A DNA stretch of 55,869 nt from UBA7374 sp049890275 (GCA_049890275.1 JBMHBT010000010.1:1-55869); one strand, 5' to 3'. Positions 45,400 through 53,634 are shown, numbered from the stretch's first letter. Program-made: numbers and translations. Notes: generated by a model not told the origin, from the sequence alone.

Positions 45400-45602
45400 A
45401 AACACTGTGAGCAAGTCATTTGCCAAATCGGCTCTTTTTACGACTTTTTCTCAGCCCCATGCAGGTTTTAGTTAGTTCCAGCCAAAAATCTGCAACTTTC
45501 TTTACTCGCCGACGATCTCATGCATGGATAATGGTTCATAAAATCACGCTACCCAACCCCGGCCAATGCCTGTTCCCGCAACAGAGCCACGCGACTGTGC
45601 GT

Positions 45603-46184
45603 ATGAATCCAACTGCGTCCTCCAGTCCTGACATAAAGTCCGTCGTCGAGGACATCGACAGCCTTTGCTTGCGGTCGGTTGCGAATGGCGATCAGGATGT
45701 ATTTGCCGGATTAGTCGAGCGTTGGCAATCGCACTTGATTAATTATTTTTATCGATCTACCGGCAATCGCGATGATGCCGAGGATTTGGCACAGGAGACT
45801 TTTCTCGATCTCTACCGTGCCGCCCAGCGATACGAACCGCGAAACAACTTTAAGGCTTTTCTTTTCACCTTGGCCCGGCGGCGCCTGATCGACGGCTATC
45901 GAAAGAAAGCCCGTCGGCCCCTTCAGTATATCGACCCGGCGGAGCCTCTGCTCCAGCAGCATGCCGACCGCTCCGATTCATGTAGTGAGATCGAAGAAGC
46001 CTTTCATCGCGCGCTGGCGGACCTGCCTGTAAACCAACGCCAAGCCATTCTCCTGCTCCAGCAACAAAGCCTCTCTTACGAAGAGATCGCCGAAGCACTC
46101 GGCGGCAGCGTCAGTGCGGTCAAAAGCTGGATTCATCGCGCCCGTGCCCACCTTCGCCAAGCTTTGGCCGAATTAAAAAGATAA
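45603..46184 (+). CDS. ECF-type RNA polymerase sigma factor
   Basis: 193 residues from the ATG at 45603 (MNPTASSSPD); the frame is open upstream but looks non-coding and overlaps the nrd regulatory region. Region 2 is visible as FYRSTGNRDDAEDLAQETFLDLYRAA with the melting/-10 segment NFKAFLFTLARRRLIDGYRKK. Region 4 is ADLPVNQRQAILLLQQQSLSYEEIAEALGGSVSAVKSWIHRARAHL, an HTH for -35 recognition. It lies 13 bp before a single-TM protein that could be its anti-sigma factor. Confidence 0.93.
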   Translation: MNPTASSSPDIKSVVEDIDSLCLRSVANGDQDVFAGLVERWQSHLINYFYRSTGNRDDAEDLAQETFLDLYRAAQRYEPRNNFKAFLFTLARRRLIDGYRKKARRPLQYIDPAEPLLQQHADRSDSCSEIEEAFHRALADLPVNQRQAILLLQQQSLSYEEIAEALGGSVSAVKSWIHRARAHLRQALAELKR

Positions 46185-46197
46185 TACCTCCTTTATC

Positions 46198-46602
46198 ATG
46201 AAGACCACCGATCCCCGCGACCCGATCGATCAGCAAATCGACGAACTCTTGGCCAGCCGCCCTCTAGTTCCGAGTACGGACTTTGTTGCCCGTACTGTAG
46301 CCGCTGCCGATAAGATGGAAAAATCACATCGAAAGAGCTTGATGCAGCCCATCCTCCGCTTTGCACTGCCGCTATCCGCCGCAGCCGCGCTGGCTCTGCT
46401 CCTTTGGGCGCCGTCCAGCGAGACCGCGACCGCTCCGGCATCTGCCGCTCGACTGCCGTTTGATCCTACATTCGACCACGATATTTTTCTGCTCGAAGAA
46501 GGGCTCTCCGGATTGGCTGGAGAAATAGAAGATTCCTCTTCACTCGACGGCTCCACACTGCTCCATACGCTCGATGCCCTCTACCTAGGAATGGAATCAT
46601 GA
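46198..46602 (+). CDS. Single-TM protein, candidate anti-sigma factor
   Basis: 134 residues: hydrophilic cytoplasmic N-terminus (about 1-55, with DQQIDELLASRPLVPSTDFV), one TM helix (about 58-78, FALPLSAAAALALLLWAP), and a short acidic periplasmic tail. The N-terminal DxxIDxLLxxRPLxPSxDF pattern occurs in proteins encoded next to ECF sigma genes in Verrucomicrobiota, as I recall. No ZAS zinc motif is present. Coupled by ATGA to the next gene. Role inferred from topology and position. Confidence 0.65.
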   Translation: MKTTDPRDPIDQQIDELLASRPLVPSTDFVARTVAAADKMEKSHRKSLMQPILRFALPLSAAAALALLLWAPSSETATAPASAARLPFDPTFDHDIFLLEEGLSGLAGEIEDSSSLDGSTLLHTLDALYLGMES

Positions 46603-47144
46603 AAACAGATAAACAAATCCTCTCTATTTTGCTTCTTCTTTGCCTGATTTTTTCAGGGCAAAGCTTTGCTCAGAGCGAGAGCACGTCGGAGAAAGTAACC
46701 CCGCCTGCTCATCAGCCGGGTAAGAAGTCCCTGCGCAGCACGGAAAGTCGTTTGCTCCAGCACTTCCTTTCCATGGATCAGGCGGAACTCGCTAAGATTC
46801 GCCAGACTCTGGAACGCATTGAAAAAATGAGCCCCGAAGAACGTGCCGGCTTACGCAAGCGAATGAAAGAGATGCAGGCCTCGGATCCGGCAAAGGTCGA
46901 AGCAATGCGTCAATACTATCAGTCCATCCCGAAAGAAACCCGTGAGGCGATGCGCCAGCGTTGGGATGCCATGACTGCCGATCAGCGGGCGGATTGGCGT
47001 CGTCGACTACAGGGTCTTTCTCAGACGGAACGCCTGCGCGTCTTTGAAGAAGAAGGGTTTCTTCCCGGCGGTCGTCCCCGGCATAAGCCCGGAAGTGGCA
47101 AGGGGCGTGAGGGCATTCCTCAGAAGCCCGCCTCTGGCCAATAA
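46599..47144 (+). CDS. Exported DUF3106-like protein
   Basis: 181 residues with a Sec signal peptide (residues about 1-24, ILSILLLLCLIFSGQSFAQ). The mature part is charged and helical with repeats of the type MSPEERAGLRKRMKEM, IPKETREAMRQRWDAM and MTADQRADWRRRLQGL, the pattern of DUF3106/Spy-CpxP-like proteins. Such proteins are often periplasmic sensors or chaperones for envelope stress or metals. It is the third gene of the sigma/anti-sigma operon, so it may be its effector or input. Tail is Gly/Pro/Lys-rich. Confidence 0.75.
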   Translation: MKTDKQILSILLLLCLIFSGQSFAQSESTSEKVTPPAHQPGKKSLRSTESRLLQHFLSMDQAELAKIRQTLERIEKMSPEERAGLRKRMKEMQASDPAKVEAMRQYYQSIPKETREAMRQRWDAMTADQRADWRRRLQGLSQTERLRVFEEEGFLPGGRPRHKPGSGKGREGIPQKPASGQ

Positions 47145-47163
47145 AAAACTTCCCAGCGGAAGC

Positions 47164-47192
47164 TTGACAGATGTTCGTGCGCTCGCTGTATT
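47164..47192 (+). promoter_or_regulatory. Sigma-70 promoter of the tRNA pair
   Basis: TTGACA (47164-47169), a 17-bp spacer and TGTATT (47187-47192), ending 40 bp before tRNA-Lys. The perfect -35 and ideal spacing fit a stable-RNA promoter. Confidence 0.8.
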
Positions 47193-47231
47193 TTGCCACT
47201 CGTTTTCGCATCTGCGGAAACAAGCAAGCCT

Positions 47232-47304
<73 letters not shown>

Positions 47305-47322
47305 GGGCCCCAACTTTTGGAC

Positions 47323-47398
<76 letters not shown>

Positions 47399-47407
47399 CT
47401 CTTTAAG

Positions 47408-47438
47408 TCCTCTAAATCAATGGTTTAGGGGATTTTTT
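47408..47438 (+). terminator. Intrinsic terminator after tRNA-Thr
   Basis: Stem TCCTCTAAA (47408-47416) with TTTAGGGGA (47424-47432), one T-G pair, 7-nt loop, followed by TTTTTT (47433-47438). It ends the tRNA transcript 10 bp after the CCA. Confidence 0.85.
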
Positions 47439-47531
47439 GTGTCGGTTTACCCGGGTTCGATAGTTGCAGGAAAATGCATGAAATCGCACATAAATGATTG
47501 AAAAATAGGCACTAATAGGCACATTAAAAAT

Positions 47532-48800
47532 ATGCCTTTATGCTCAAAACGTGCCCCAAAAGTGCCCAGCCTCACACCGGTCTTTGATAAAAGCAGAAAA
47601 CGTTGGCGCCTCTCGATCCCTGCAAAATATTCTTTAAAGGGCCACAGAGAGCGAAAATTTTTTCCGACCAAGCGTGCAGCGCAACTCGAGTCGGAAAGGC
47701 TGAAAGCCATGCTGGAAGAGTGGGGCGCTAAAAGCCGGAAGATTGGAGCGGATTTGGCAACCGATGCGCAAAAGGCACAGGAGATCCTCCTTTCTGCCGG
47801 AATCGAGGACAGCCTCTCCTCCATCGCCCGTGCATTCGTTGAGCAGGTTAGGGCAAGAAATGCATCCGTCAGCTTTGAGGCTGCCTTTGATGTATATCGC
47901 CAAAGCCGGCAGGGTCACCGAAAGACCTACCTGTATTCAATTGACCGCATAATTGGAAAAGTGGCTCATGTGCTTGGGCAAACGAATCTGCGGGACATTA
48001 CGGGTGAAAGCATCGAGGAAGTACTTGAGCAGCATTTCCCGAATCCTAGTACATTTGATAATGCAGTGCGCACGCTCTCGCCACTCTTTAGTATGGCAGA
48101 GAAACGTTCGCCCGCCTGGATCGACTACAACCCATGCAAAGGAATTGAAAAGCGTGCGCGCGGCCGTAAGGGACCCGTTGCCGTACTGAGCATTCGGGAA
48201 TCACGTCAACTGATTGCCAGTTGTACCGATTTAACCAACGATCGATCCATGCCGGACAACTTAAAGGTGGATGCAAGCGACGCACTGAGTGCTGTTTGTA
48301 TTATGCTTTTTGCCGGAGTCAGGCCGGCTGAGATCAAGCGACTCATCTGGCGAAATCTGGATCTAGAAGAAGGCACGCTCTTTATTGCCAATACAGCAGC
48401 TAAAACGGACCGCAGTCGTGAAATTGCCATGCCGGAAACCTTGATTGCATGGCTGGAGTACGCCAAAGCAAACAAAGATGAATCCAAGTCAATTTGCCCG
48501 CCCAACTGGGATCGAAAGATCAAAGCGATCCGGCACAAAGCAGGCATTGCAAAAAACGGTAAAGACCAGCTCAGGAAATCGTTCGCATCCTATCACTTGC
48601 AGGCTTTTGGTGACGTCAACGCCACTCGATCAATTATGGGTCACGAGACAGATGAAGTGCTCTTTACCAACTACAGAAACGCAGTGCGTAAAAAAGACGC
48701 ACTGGAGTTCTGGAAGATTCGTCCGAATGGGCACGACAAGGTAAAGGGCGCGAAAGACTTGATTTCGTTTTCCGAGGTTAGGCAGATTATCGGTGAATAA
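47532..48800 (+). CDS. Tyrosine recombinase (integrase)
   Basis: 422 residues. N-terminal arm-binding-like segment (FDKSRKRWRLSIPAKYSLKG), core-binding SAM-like domain (about 95-200), and C-terminal catalytic domain. Catalytic residues: Arg264 in GVRPAEIK, Lys in AAKTDRSREI, Arg348 in DQLRKSFASYH (the usual His of HxxR is Asp here, as substitutions are common), His371 in MGHETDE and nucleophile Tyr381 in FTNYRN. It is immediately downstream of tRNA-Thr in the same direction, so it probably integrated an element into the tRNA 3' end. Confidence 0.92.
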   Translation: MPLCSKRAPKVPSLTPVFDKSRKRWRLSIPAKYSLKGHRERKFFPTKRAAQLESERLKAMLEEWGAKSRKIGADLATDAQKAQEILLSAGIEDSLSSIARAFVEQVRARNASVSFEAAFDVYRQSRQGHRKTYLYSIDRIIGKVAHVLGQTNLRDITGESIEEVLEQHFPNPSTFDNAVRTLSPLFSMAEKRSPAWIDYNPCKGIEKRARGRKGPVAVLSIRESRQLIASCTDLTNDRSMPDNLKVDASDALSAVCIMLFAGVRPAEIKRLIWRNLDLEEGTLFIANTAAKTDRSREIAMPETLIAWLEYAKANKDESKSICPPNWDRKIKAIRHKAGIAKNGKDQLRKSFASYHLQAFGDVNATRSIMGHETDEVLFTNYRNAVRKKDALEFWKIRPNGHDKVKGAKDLISFSEVRQIIGE

Positions 48801-48917
48801 ACCGTTAGCAGATTGTGCGGAATAGCAAAAAGTAAGCGATTCAGAGGGAATTTAGTAACCGTTTTCTATACACCGTTTGCCATCAACCGATCCAAATGGT
48901 GGTATGTTGGCAGCGCA

Positions 48918-49166
48918 ATGCCGACTTCAACGCATAGTAACCGAAACGTACAGCATCGAACTCTTTCGAATGCTGCGCCAATCTATGCGACCCGCGCGCA
49001 AATAGCAGAGCGCTATGCAATCAGTAAAAGACATTTGGACTATTTGATCAAAGATGGACTCATACCAAGTGTTCGTTTAGGCAAACGCTGTCTGCGCATT
49101 CCCATTGCTCAGGCGGACGCCTATCTGGAATCACTGCAAACCGGTGGAATAAAGAATCGGTGCTGA
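48918..49166 (+). CDS. Excisionase-like helix-turn-helix protein
   Basis: 82 residues from the ATG at 48918 (the frame extends upstream to a TTG at 48813, less likely). The C-terminal 55 residues form a MerR/excisionase-type winged HTH: YATRAQIAERYAISKRHLDY, LIKDGLIPSVRLGKRCLRIP, QADAYLESL. Such proteins bind att or promoter DNA as recombination directionality factors or regulators. Its place just after the integrase fits that role. No gene is seen between it and 49408. Confidence 0.8.
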   Translation: MPTSTHSNRNVQHRTLSNAAPIYATRAQIAERYAISKRHLDYLIKDGLIPSVRLGKRCLRIPIAQADAYLESLQTGGIKNRC

Positions 49167-49407
49167 ATTATTGAACAGGTACCCCCGCTACCTTGGGTCC
49201 TTCTGAAAGTAAAAAGTGCAAGGCACACTCGCACCTCTGCGTTTTTATGAGATGCATTCCGAAAACTTTACTAGTTAATTTTCTACATAGCTTGGTAACC
49301 GATTTGTATCAAATTAGACCGTAACATAGACTTTTTCAGAAAAGTGAAGCGATCCCATATTAGGAAGCTAGATCAATGGGGCTAGAGTGTGTAAAGTTCC
49401 TGTTAGA

Positions 49408-50475
49408 TTATGGCCTTGCAGGGTTAATTTCATCAGCCATGACGTCGATTATTTGCGAATTCTTTTCAATCAGCTGTTTGAGTTTGTTGTATAATGCTCT
49501 GCGCTTATTGCCTTTATCTGCAATGTATCGACTAGCAATGGTTGCTAAAACTCCGGTCCACCAGATATTTGTTGCTGCCGCAAGTGTGCCCCCAATGAGG
49601 TACGATAGATAGGCTTTGGCAGAACGGTCACCTGCCGATTGAGCCTTCTGGTAAAGATTCAAGTCTTCTGCCTTATATGTCGTAAATGCGATTAGAGCTA
49701 ATGTGAACCAGGGCGGTGCAAAGCCAAATTTAATATTTGTACTCTCAACGGCACCGACAAGTGCTGTATCCAGAGCTACATTACTTATACCGCTGTTGTG
49801 TATCATATTACCACCGCCGCTTAATACTAGGTGACTGTAGACTCCGGATGTAGTTACCACATCAATATGAGGGTTTTCTTTGAGCGCGTTGAGAACATAG
49901 CCGACTGAATCTGTCGCCTTTGCTTGGATAAGCTGAGTAACCTCGTCGTTAGGCCCCATGATTGCGATATCCCAGCCTTTCTGTGTCGGTGAGTTGGCTA
50001 GGATTGCCGTATAACCTTCCTCCAGATTACCATTATTTAGGTAGTCGACGTATTTTTGCTCAAACAATTTACCTTTAATCAAGGCTAGTAGCCCGATTAA
50101 CTCATCACCCTCTGCCTGTGATAACTTTTCTTGTAGGCTAAGCTGACTCGAAACCTGCGGCAGTGCTGCTTCGTAGGCTTTTTGAATGGCTTCAGGAATA
50201 TGAGTCGCTGCTTTAAGTGTGATGATACTTTCACCGCCTAACATCAGGTAATCTAGCGCTTTCCGGCTCCGGATTAACTTTTGATATTTGATTCGCTGCC
50301 AGTGGATGACTCCTTTTAGTTCTCGTACATGCTTGGACTTGAATTGAATACCTTCTGTTAAATCGCTTATCATGCCTTTTGCTGATTTACAGGATGTTTT
50401 TGAGTATCCCGCTAAGAATTTAGAAGCACTCTTAAGTCGTTTTATTGTATATCTGGAAATGCGGTTTTTTTTCAT
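49408..50475 (-). CDS. Putative PD-(D/E)xK-like nuclease with membrane segments
   Basis: 355 residues, not a family I can name. Residues 1-75 are Lys/Arg-rich. Residues about 125-215 look like a restriction-endonuclease fold: helix LLALIKGKLFEQKYVDYL (Glu139), then GWDIAIMGPNDEVTQLIQAKA with Asp169 and Gln184-x-Lys186, the D...QxK arrangement of Mrr-type enzymes, then DVVTTSGVYSHL. Residues about 222-250 include GGGNMIHNSG. Two hydrophobic stretches follow (about 254-267, PPWFTLALIAFTTY, and 288-315, AYLSYLIGGTLAAATNIWW), then a charged tail. A nuclease tethered to membrane helices would fit an anti-phage or toxin effector, but that is inference. The start overlaps the preceding gene by ATGA. 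Confidence 0.6.
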   Translation of the reverse strand: MKKNRISRYTIKRLKSASKFLAGYSKTSCKSAKGMISDLTEGIQFKSKHVRELKGVIHWQRIKYQKLIRSRKALDYLMLGGESIITLKAATHIPEAIQKAYEAALPQVSSQLSLQEKLSQAEGDELIGLLALIKGKLFEQKYVDYLNNGNLEEGYTAILANSPTQKGWDIAIMGPNDEVTQLIQAKATDSVGYVLNALKENPHIDVVTTSGVYSHLVLSGGGNMIHNSGISNVALDTALVGAVESTNIKFGFAPPWFTLALIAFTTYKAEDLNLYQKAQSAGDRSAKAYLSYLIGGTLAAATNIWWTGVLATIASRYIADKGNKRRALYNKLKQLIEKNSQIIDVMADEINPARP

Positions 50476-50726
50476 TTTTTTGTACTGATAATGGTTACCA
50501 GCTTTGGGTTTTTAGTAGAAAGTTCATAAACATAGGTAAAATTACCATAAGATAAAATTAGCCGGCTTGATGTAATTGAGAGGCGATCAGATAGGATCCA
50601 TTGTTGGTCTCCGGTTACTTGACCTCGCTCAAAGGCCCTTAAGGCGGTTCTAGGTACAGCCCTCTTCGGTAAGCCGCAGCGCTCTTTCGCCCTTTTGAAT
50701 GCGTGCCGTGATATATCAATAACCAT
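50472..50726 (-). CDS. Small DUF4258/RelE-like protein coupled to the nuclease-like gene
   Basis: 84 residues from the ATG at 50726, with AGGAAAGG a few bases upstream; the same frame is open back to a TTG at 50822 (116 residues). The N-terminus ISRHAFKRAKERCGLPKRAV has the H-A-x-x-R-x-x-x-R pattern of DUF4258-like proteins, followed by a beta-rich end (RLILSYGNFTYVYEL, KLVTIISTKK). DUF4258 resembles RelE/BrnT RNase toxins. Stop and next start overlap (ATGA), so it is made together with the membrane nuclease-like protein. Could be its regulator, partner or antitoxin. Confidence 0.55.
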   Translation of the reverse strand: MVIDISRHAFKRAKERCGLPKRAVPRTALRAFERGQVTGDQQWILSDRLSITSSRLILSYGNFTYVYELSTKNPKLVTIISTKK

Positions 50727-50919
50727 ATCGGCCTTTCCTTTCTGTAAATCCAATGTCCCGACTGTAAACATCTGAAAATTGGCCGCTTCTAGCTGCCACT
50801 GTGTCTGCTCGAGTTCCACCAATACAGGTGTCCGTCGCGGCTTTTACTTCCCAATAACTGCCATCCTCAGAAGGCTTACGCCCAAGTATGTCATCTAAAG
50901 TTGCACAAGAATGTTTCAT
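50716..50919 (-). CDS. 67-residue ORF, possibly a frameshifted N-terminal part of the next gene
   Basis: ATG at 50919 with AAGGA 6 bases upstream, so translation start is convincing. The product begins MKHSCATLDDILGRKPSEDG, then SYWEVKAATDTC. After that the translation turns Gly/Arg/Ser-rich and looks out of frame. The +1-shifted frame from about 50823 continues with LVELEQTQWQLEAANFQMF and runs straight into the DUF4258-like protein. The original gene may therefore have been one protein of about 148 residues, now split by a frameshift near 50823-50835, or read by programmed frameshifting. As annotated it overlaps the next start by 11 bp. Confidence 0.45.
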   Translation of the reverse strand: MKHSCATLDDILGRKPSEDGSYWEVKAATDTCIGGTRADTVAARSGQFSDVYSRDIGFTERKGRYGY

Positions 50920-51008
50920 TTGAATTCCTTTCATTTATGATAGGATCCCGCACAAATGCAGTGAGAGTAACACTCCCGCATGACAGTCACTGCATTGTGC
51001 AGAGACCG

Positions 51009-51470
51009 TTAGTCGATAGATTGAACCCAAGCAGAAGTTAACTCCGGATCTTCTGGGTAATTCTCGATTGCAGTGTTGAACAATTGAGTCGACAAGAATC
51101 CAAAGGAACCTTCTTCGTCTTTTTGATTTGCCTCGACGCATTCAGCGAAGCTGGCATAGACATCGCATTTAGCTGTAGGAGTAGCTCTGCGGCCGCCAAA
51201 CCGTTCCTCAAGTAAAACGAAACTGCCACCCTCAGTTTTGAAGAGCGTTAACCAAGTGACCGTGACGAGTTCAGTATCATCTGAAGGAATGAAGCTGCTA
51301 ATCCTGTCTAGTAGTTTTGGCAGGTTTCCATCGGAGAGTAGTTCGACAATGGTATTTTTACCATCTACTAACTTTTTAGTGAATGCTTCATGATCTATCG
51401 TAGAAGCAATTAAATCGCCTTTGAATCGAAGAGGGCGGCGATTGCCCGCTGTGAGTGTGTATTCTTTCAT
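51009..51470 (-). CDS. Unknown 153-residue protein
   Basis: Soluble, mixed alpha/beta-looking protein starting MKEYTLTAGNRRPLRFKGDL. Segments LVTVTWLTLFKTEGGSFVLL and CDVYASFAECVEANQKDEEG look properly coding. The C-terminus contains GFLSTQLFNTAIENYPEDPE. No signal peptide, no TM, no recognised family. It lies 89 bp upstream of, and in the same direction as, the nuclease-like operon and may belong to it. A 220-bp AT-rich gap (51471-51690) without a visible gene separates it from the vWA gene. Confidence 0.6.
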   Translation of the reverse strand: MKEYTLTAGNRRPLRFKGDLIASTIDHEAFTKKLVDGKNTIVELLSDGNLPKLLDRISSFIPSDDTELVTVTWLTLFKTEGGSFVLLEERFGGRRATPTAKCDVYASFAECVEANQKDEEGSFGFLSTQLFNTAIENYPEDPELTSAWVQSID

Positions 51471-51690
51471 GCTATTTGGTTTTGTAGTTCAGCATTTGTA
51501 GGTAGCTTAAGTCACCTTTGTTCTTGATCGAACATGATAACCGTTGTCGGTTTACATCTTATGTCAATTTTAAGTGTCAAATTAATAAAAAGTTTTCTTT
51601 ATAAAGCTTGGGCTTAGCTTACTAAGCACAGAAAAAAGATTAATTTCATCCCTTCCGTGTGGCTAAGAGTAGGGAACTATTTGCTCATAA

Positions 51691-53247
51691 TTATAGGGTT
51701 GGTTTACTTTTTTCACGAAAGGCGCGTACCTCTTGACTGGCAATGGCCATACTTCTCATGACTGACTTGTGAACACGTCTTTCCGAGTGATGAAAGCCGA
51801 AGTTTGCAGCGTCTTTGGAGGACTCCAGATCTGAGGCCAAAAAGAGGAATTCCCAACCGGATTTCTTTTGTTGCTCGATCAGTTTCTGCACGCGTTTGTA
51901 ATCGTAATCCTTGCTGGCATTCTCAAGGCCATCGGTCAGAACGACCACGATTACCCGATTGGATGCACTCGCTTTGGGCATTTTTTGTCGCCTTTGTTTG
52001 CAATCATCAATGCTGCGACCGACTGCATCGAGAAGGGCGGTTGTACCTCTGGGTTTGTAACTGTCATCATCCAGGGAAGGGACTGAATCCAAAGACATGC
52101 TTTGTATGACCGGTGTATACTCATGATCAAAGAGTGTTAACGACAGGCGAGCATTCCCTCCGCATCGACGCTGATCTTTGAGGAAGCTGTTAAAGCCAGA
52201 GATCGCTTCATCCGTCATGGTATTCATGGAGCCGCTTCGATCCAAAATAAAAAGGATCTCTGTAGCCTCTTCTGTCATCTGAGTATCCCCTTCATTTGAA
52301 AATTCGGATACTGATTTCACTTCTTTCAAGATCGGGCTTCCGGATACCCCCTTGCTTTCCGAATAGTGGTCAAACCAGGGTAGGCCTTCCCGTATATACT
52401 CACTCGCGCTGAATGGCTTATGCGGTGGTTGTTCACCGGTGAGGTGCTCCCATAATTCACTGTTGCAGAGATGTACCCAGCACCGACTTGAGCGGGACAA
52501 ATCCCAATCACTGGCATCAAATGTATCCTCGTAAATTTCTTGTTCTATTCGCCCGCCCTTTGCGATTCCCATTGAGAAATCGCAAGGCTTCGGTGGTGCA
52601 TAACAAGCCATAACAGGTTCATTAAACAGATCATTACTTGATTTTTCACGAGTAATTCGCTCCTTTTCCATAGCTTCCCATTTCTCTGCACGCAAAGGAA
52701 ATGCTTCGATTTGAATGCCACCGAATTCAGATCCGGGATTGAGTTGTTCTTCGACGGTGACTCCGGTTCCTAAAGGCATCGCGACAAATTGCCTGATGAC
52801 GGTTTCTTCGGTGCAATAGCCATCCAGCCAGGGTTGCTCGGGTATTACTACATAATCCTGTTTGGCTTCCATTGCTTTTCCGGAATGGATCTCTGATACC
52901 TGCCTTGGGTGTTGTAGCCCGTCGGACCACTGACTCCCGCTGATCGCGTTGATTTTTCCCGTTCCGATTTTTACCGCAATTGGATAGCGTCCCGAAAAGT
53001 CGATCCATAAAGCCTCCGACTGATACATGGGCATGAGTACACCACCACGTTTGACGCTCTCATTCGGGAGTTTGTCTGTGTAGTCCTCGATATGTCTCAA
53101 GTCGAATGAGCCCATCCCGGGAGGCAATCGGTAGTCGCTGTCATCATCGGGCACACGTAAGGTTCTTTGGAAATCAATACATGCTTTTGCGTCCGGATGA
53201 ACCTCCGGAAAAGAGATGATGAGTTGATTATCTTTGAGTTCTATCAT
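51691..53247 (-). CDS. Two-part protein with C-terminal von Willebrand A domain
   Basis: 518 residues from the ATG at 53247 (53271 also possible). Residues about 1-220 form a conserved-looking globular domain with YRLPPGMGSFDLRHIEDY, GGVLMPMYQSEALWIDFS, YVVIPEQPWLDGYC and FVAMPLGTGVTVEEQL; I recall similar uncharacterised proteins in actinobacteria and others. Residues about 330-510 are a vWA domain with a full MIDAS: ILDRSGSMNTM, RGTTALLDAVG (Thr) and VVVLTDGLENAS (Asp). No signal peptide or TM, so it is cytoplasmic. Start overlaps the XRE gene by 20 bp. Metal-dependent protein-protein contact is the likely vWA role; overall function unknown. Confidence 0.75.
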   Translation of the reverse strand: MIELKDNQLIISFPEVHPDAKACIDFQRTLRVPDDDSDYRLPPGMGSFDLRHIEDYTDKLPNESVKRGGVLMPMYQSEALWIDFSGRYPIAVKIGTGKINAISGSQWSDGLQHPRQVSEIHSGKAMEAKQDYVVIPEQPWLDGYCTEETVIRQFVAMPLGTGVTVEEQLNPGSEFGGIQIEAFPLRAEKWEAMEKERITREKSSNDLFNEPVMACYAPPKPCDFSMGIAKGGRIEQEIYEDTFDASDWDLSRSSRCWVHLCNSELWEHLTGEQPPHKPFSASEYIREGLPWFDHYSESKGVSGSPILKEVKSVSEFSNEGDTQMTEEATEILFILDRSGSMNTMTDEAISGFNSFLKDQRRCGGNARLSLTLFDHEYTPVIQSMSLDSVPSLDDDSYKPRGTTALLDAVGRSIDDCKQRRQKMPKASASNRVIVVVLTDGLENASKDYDYKRVQKLIEQQKKSGWEFLFLASDLESSKDAANFGFHHSERRVHKSVMRSMAIASQEVRAFREKSKPTL

Positions 53248-53611
53248 GATTTGGGGTCTCCCAATCCCCATCGGTTACATCCCGTGCAATGCGCAGTATC
53301 GCATGGTCGGGCATTGATTTGAGCTGCCGAAGCAGATTTGAAAAAAGTTTTGGCCGTTTGCAGATAATTGCCCTCAGATCGGAACTAACTTTACCGGTCA
53401 TGGCTAAAAGTACGTCCGCGTCTTCGTTTAATGTATGTGCCAATCGTAGGATTGTGTCTTCTCCCGGAGGTGGTTCTATTTCGCGTTCTATTTTGCTCAA
53501 ATAAGAAGGTTCCAGTTGTACCATTCCGGCAACGGTGCGCAGGCTCCATCCGTTGGAGGTTTCTCCCAGGCGCAACCTTACTTTTCGAATATGTGTACCA
53601 AATCCTTTCAT
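53228..53611 (-). CDS. XRE-family transcriptional regulator
   Basis: 127 residues from the ATG at 53611 (53635 possible but lies within the palindrome). HTH at about residues 5-70: FGTHIRKVRLRLGETSNGWS, RTVAGMVQLEPSYLSKIERE and PPPGEDTILRLAHTLNEDAD, the classical Cro/C1 pattern. The C-terminal half is helical and of unknown role. It overlaps and precedes the vWA gene, and a 20-bp perfect palindrome sits at its start, so autoregulation of the pair is likely. Confidence 0.85.
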   Translation of the reverse strand: MKGFGTHIRKVRLRLGETSNGWSLRTVAGMVQLEPSYLSKIEREIEPPPGEDTILRLAHTLNEDADVLLAMTGKVSSDLRAIICKRPKLFSNLLRQLKSMPDHAILRIARDVTDGDWETPNHDRTQR

Positions 53612-53614
53612 GGG

Positions 53615-53634
53615 TGTGTAGTAATTACTACACA
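53615..53634. promoter_or_regulatory. Perfect 20-bp palindrome, probable operator of the XRE regulator
   Basis: TGTGTAGTAATTACTACACA reads the same on both strands. It lies 4-23 bp upstream of the ATG at 53611 and 9 bp downstream of a TTGACT (-35-like, 53644-53649 on the minus strand), so it covers the expected -10 and start of transcription. If the TSS is within it, the mRNA leader is very short. Confidence 0.8.

Noticed and set aside
45420..45602. N-terminal extension of the ECF sigma factor
   Set aside because: The extra 61 residues are low in family pattern and close to the nrd control region; the ATG at 45603 fits normal ECF length.
47451..47460. CGGGTTCGAT as a partial attachment-site copy of the tRNA T arm
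   Set aside because: Only a 6-7 base core is shared with the tRNA-Thr T arm and it lies too close; not a credible att repeat.
49167..49407. Small gene or RNA in the gap after the excisionase-like gene
   Set aside because: No open frame with a ribosome-binding site and only weak, irregular hairpins are visible.
50472..50822. 116-codon frame with a TTG start as the true start of the DUF4258-like gene
   Set aside because: The ATG at 50726 has a much better Shine-Dalgarno. The upstream part is better explained as the remnant of a frameshifted longer gene.
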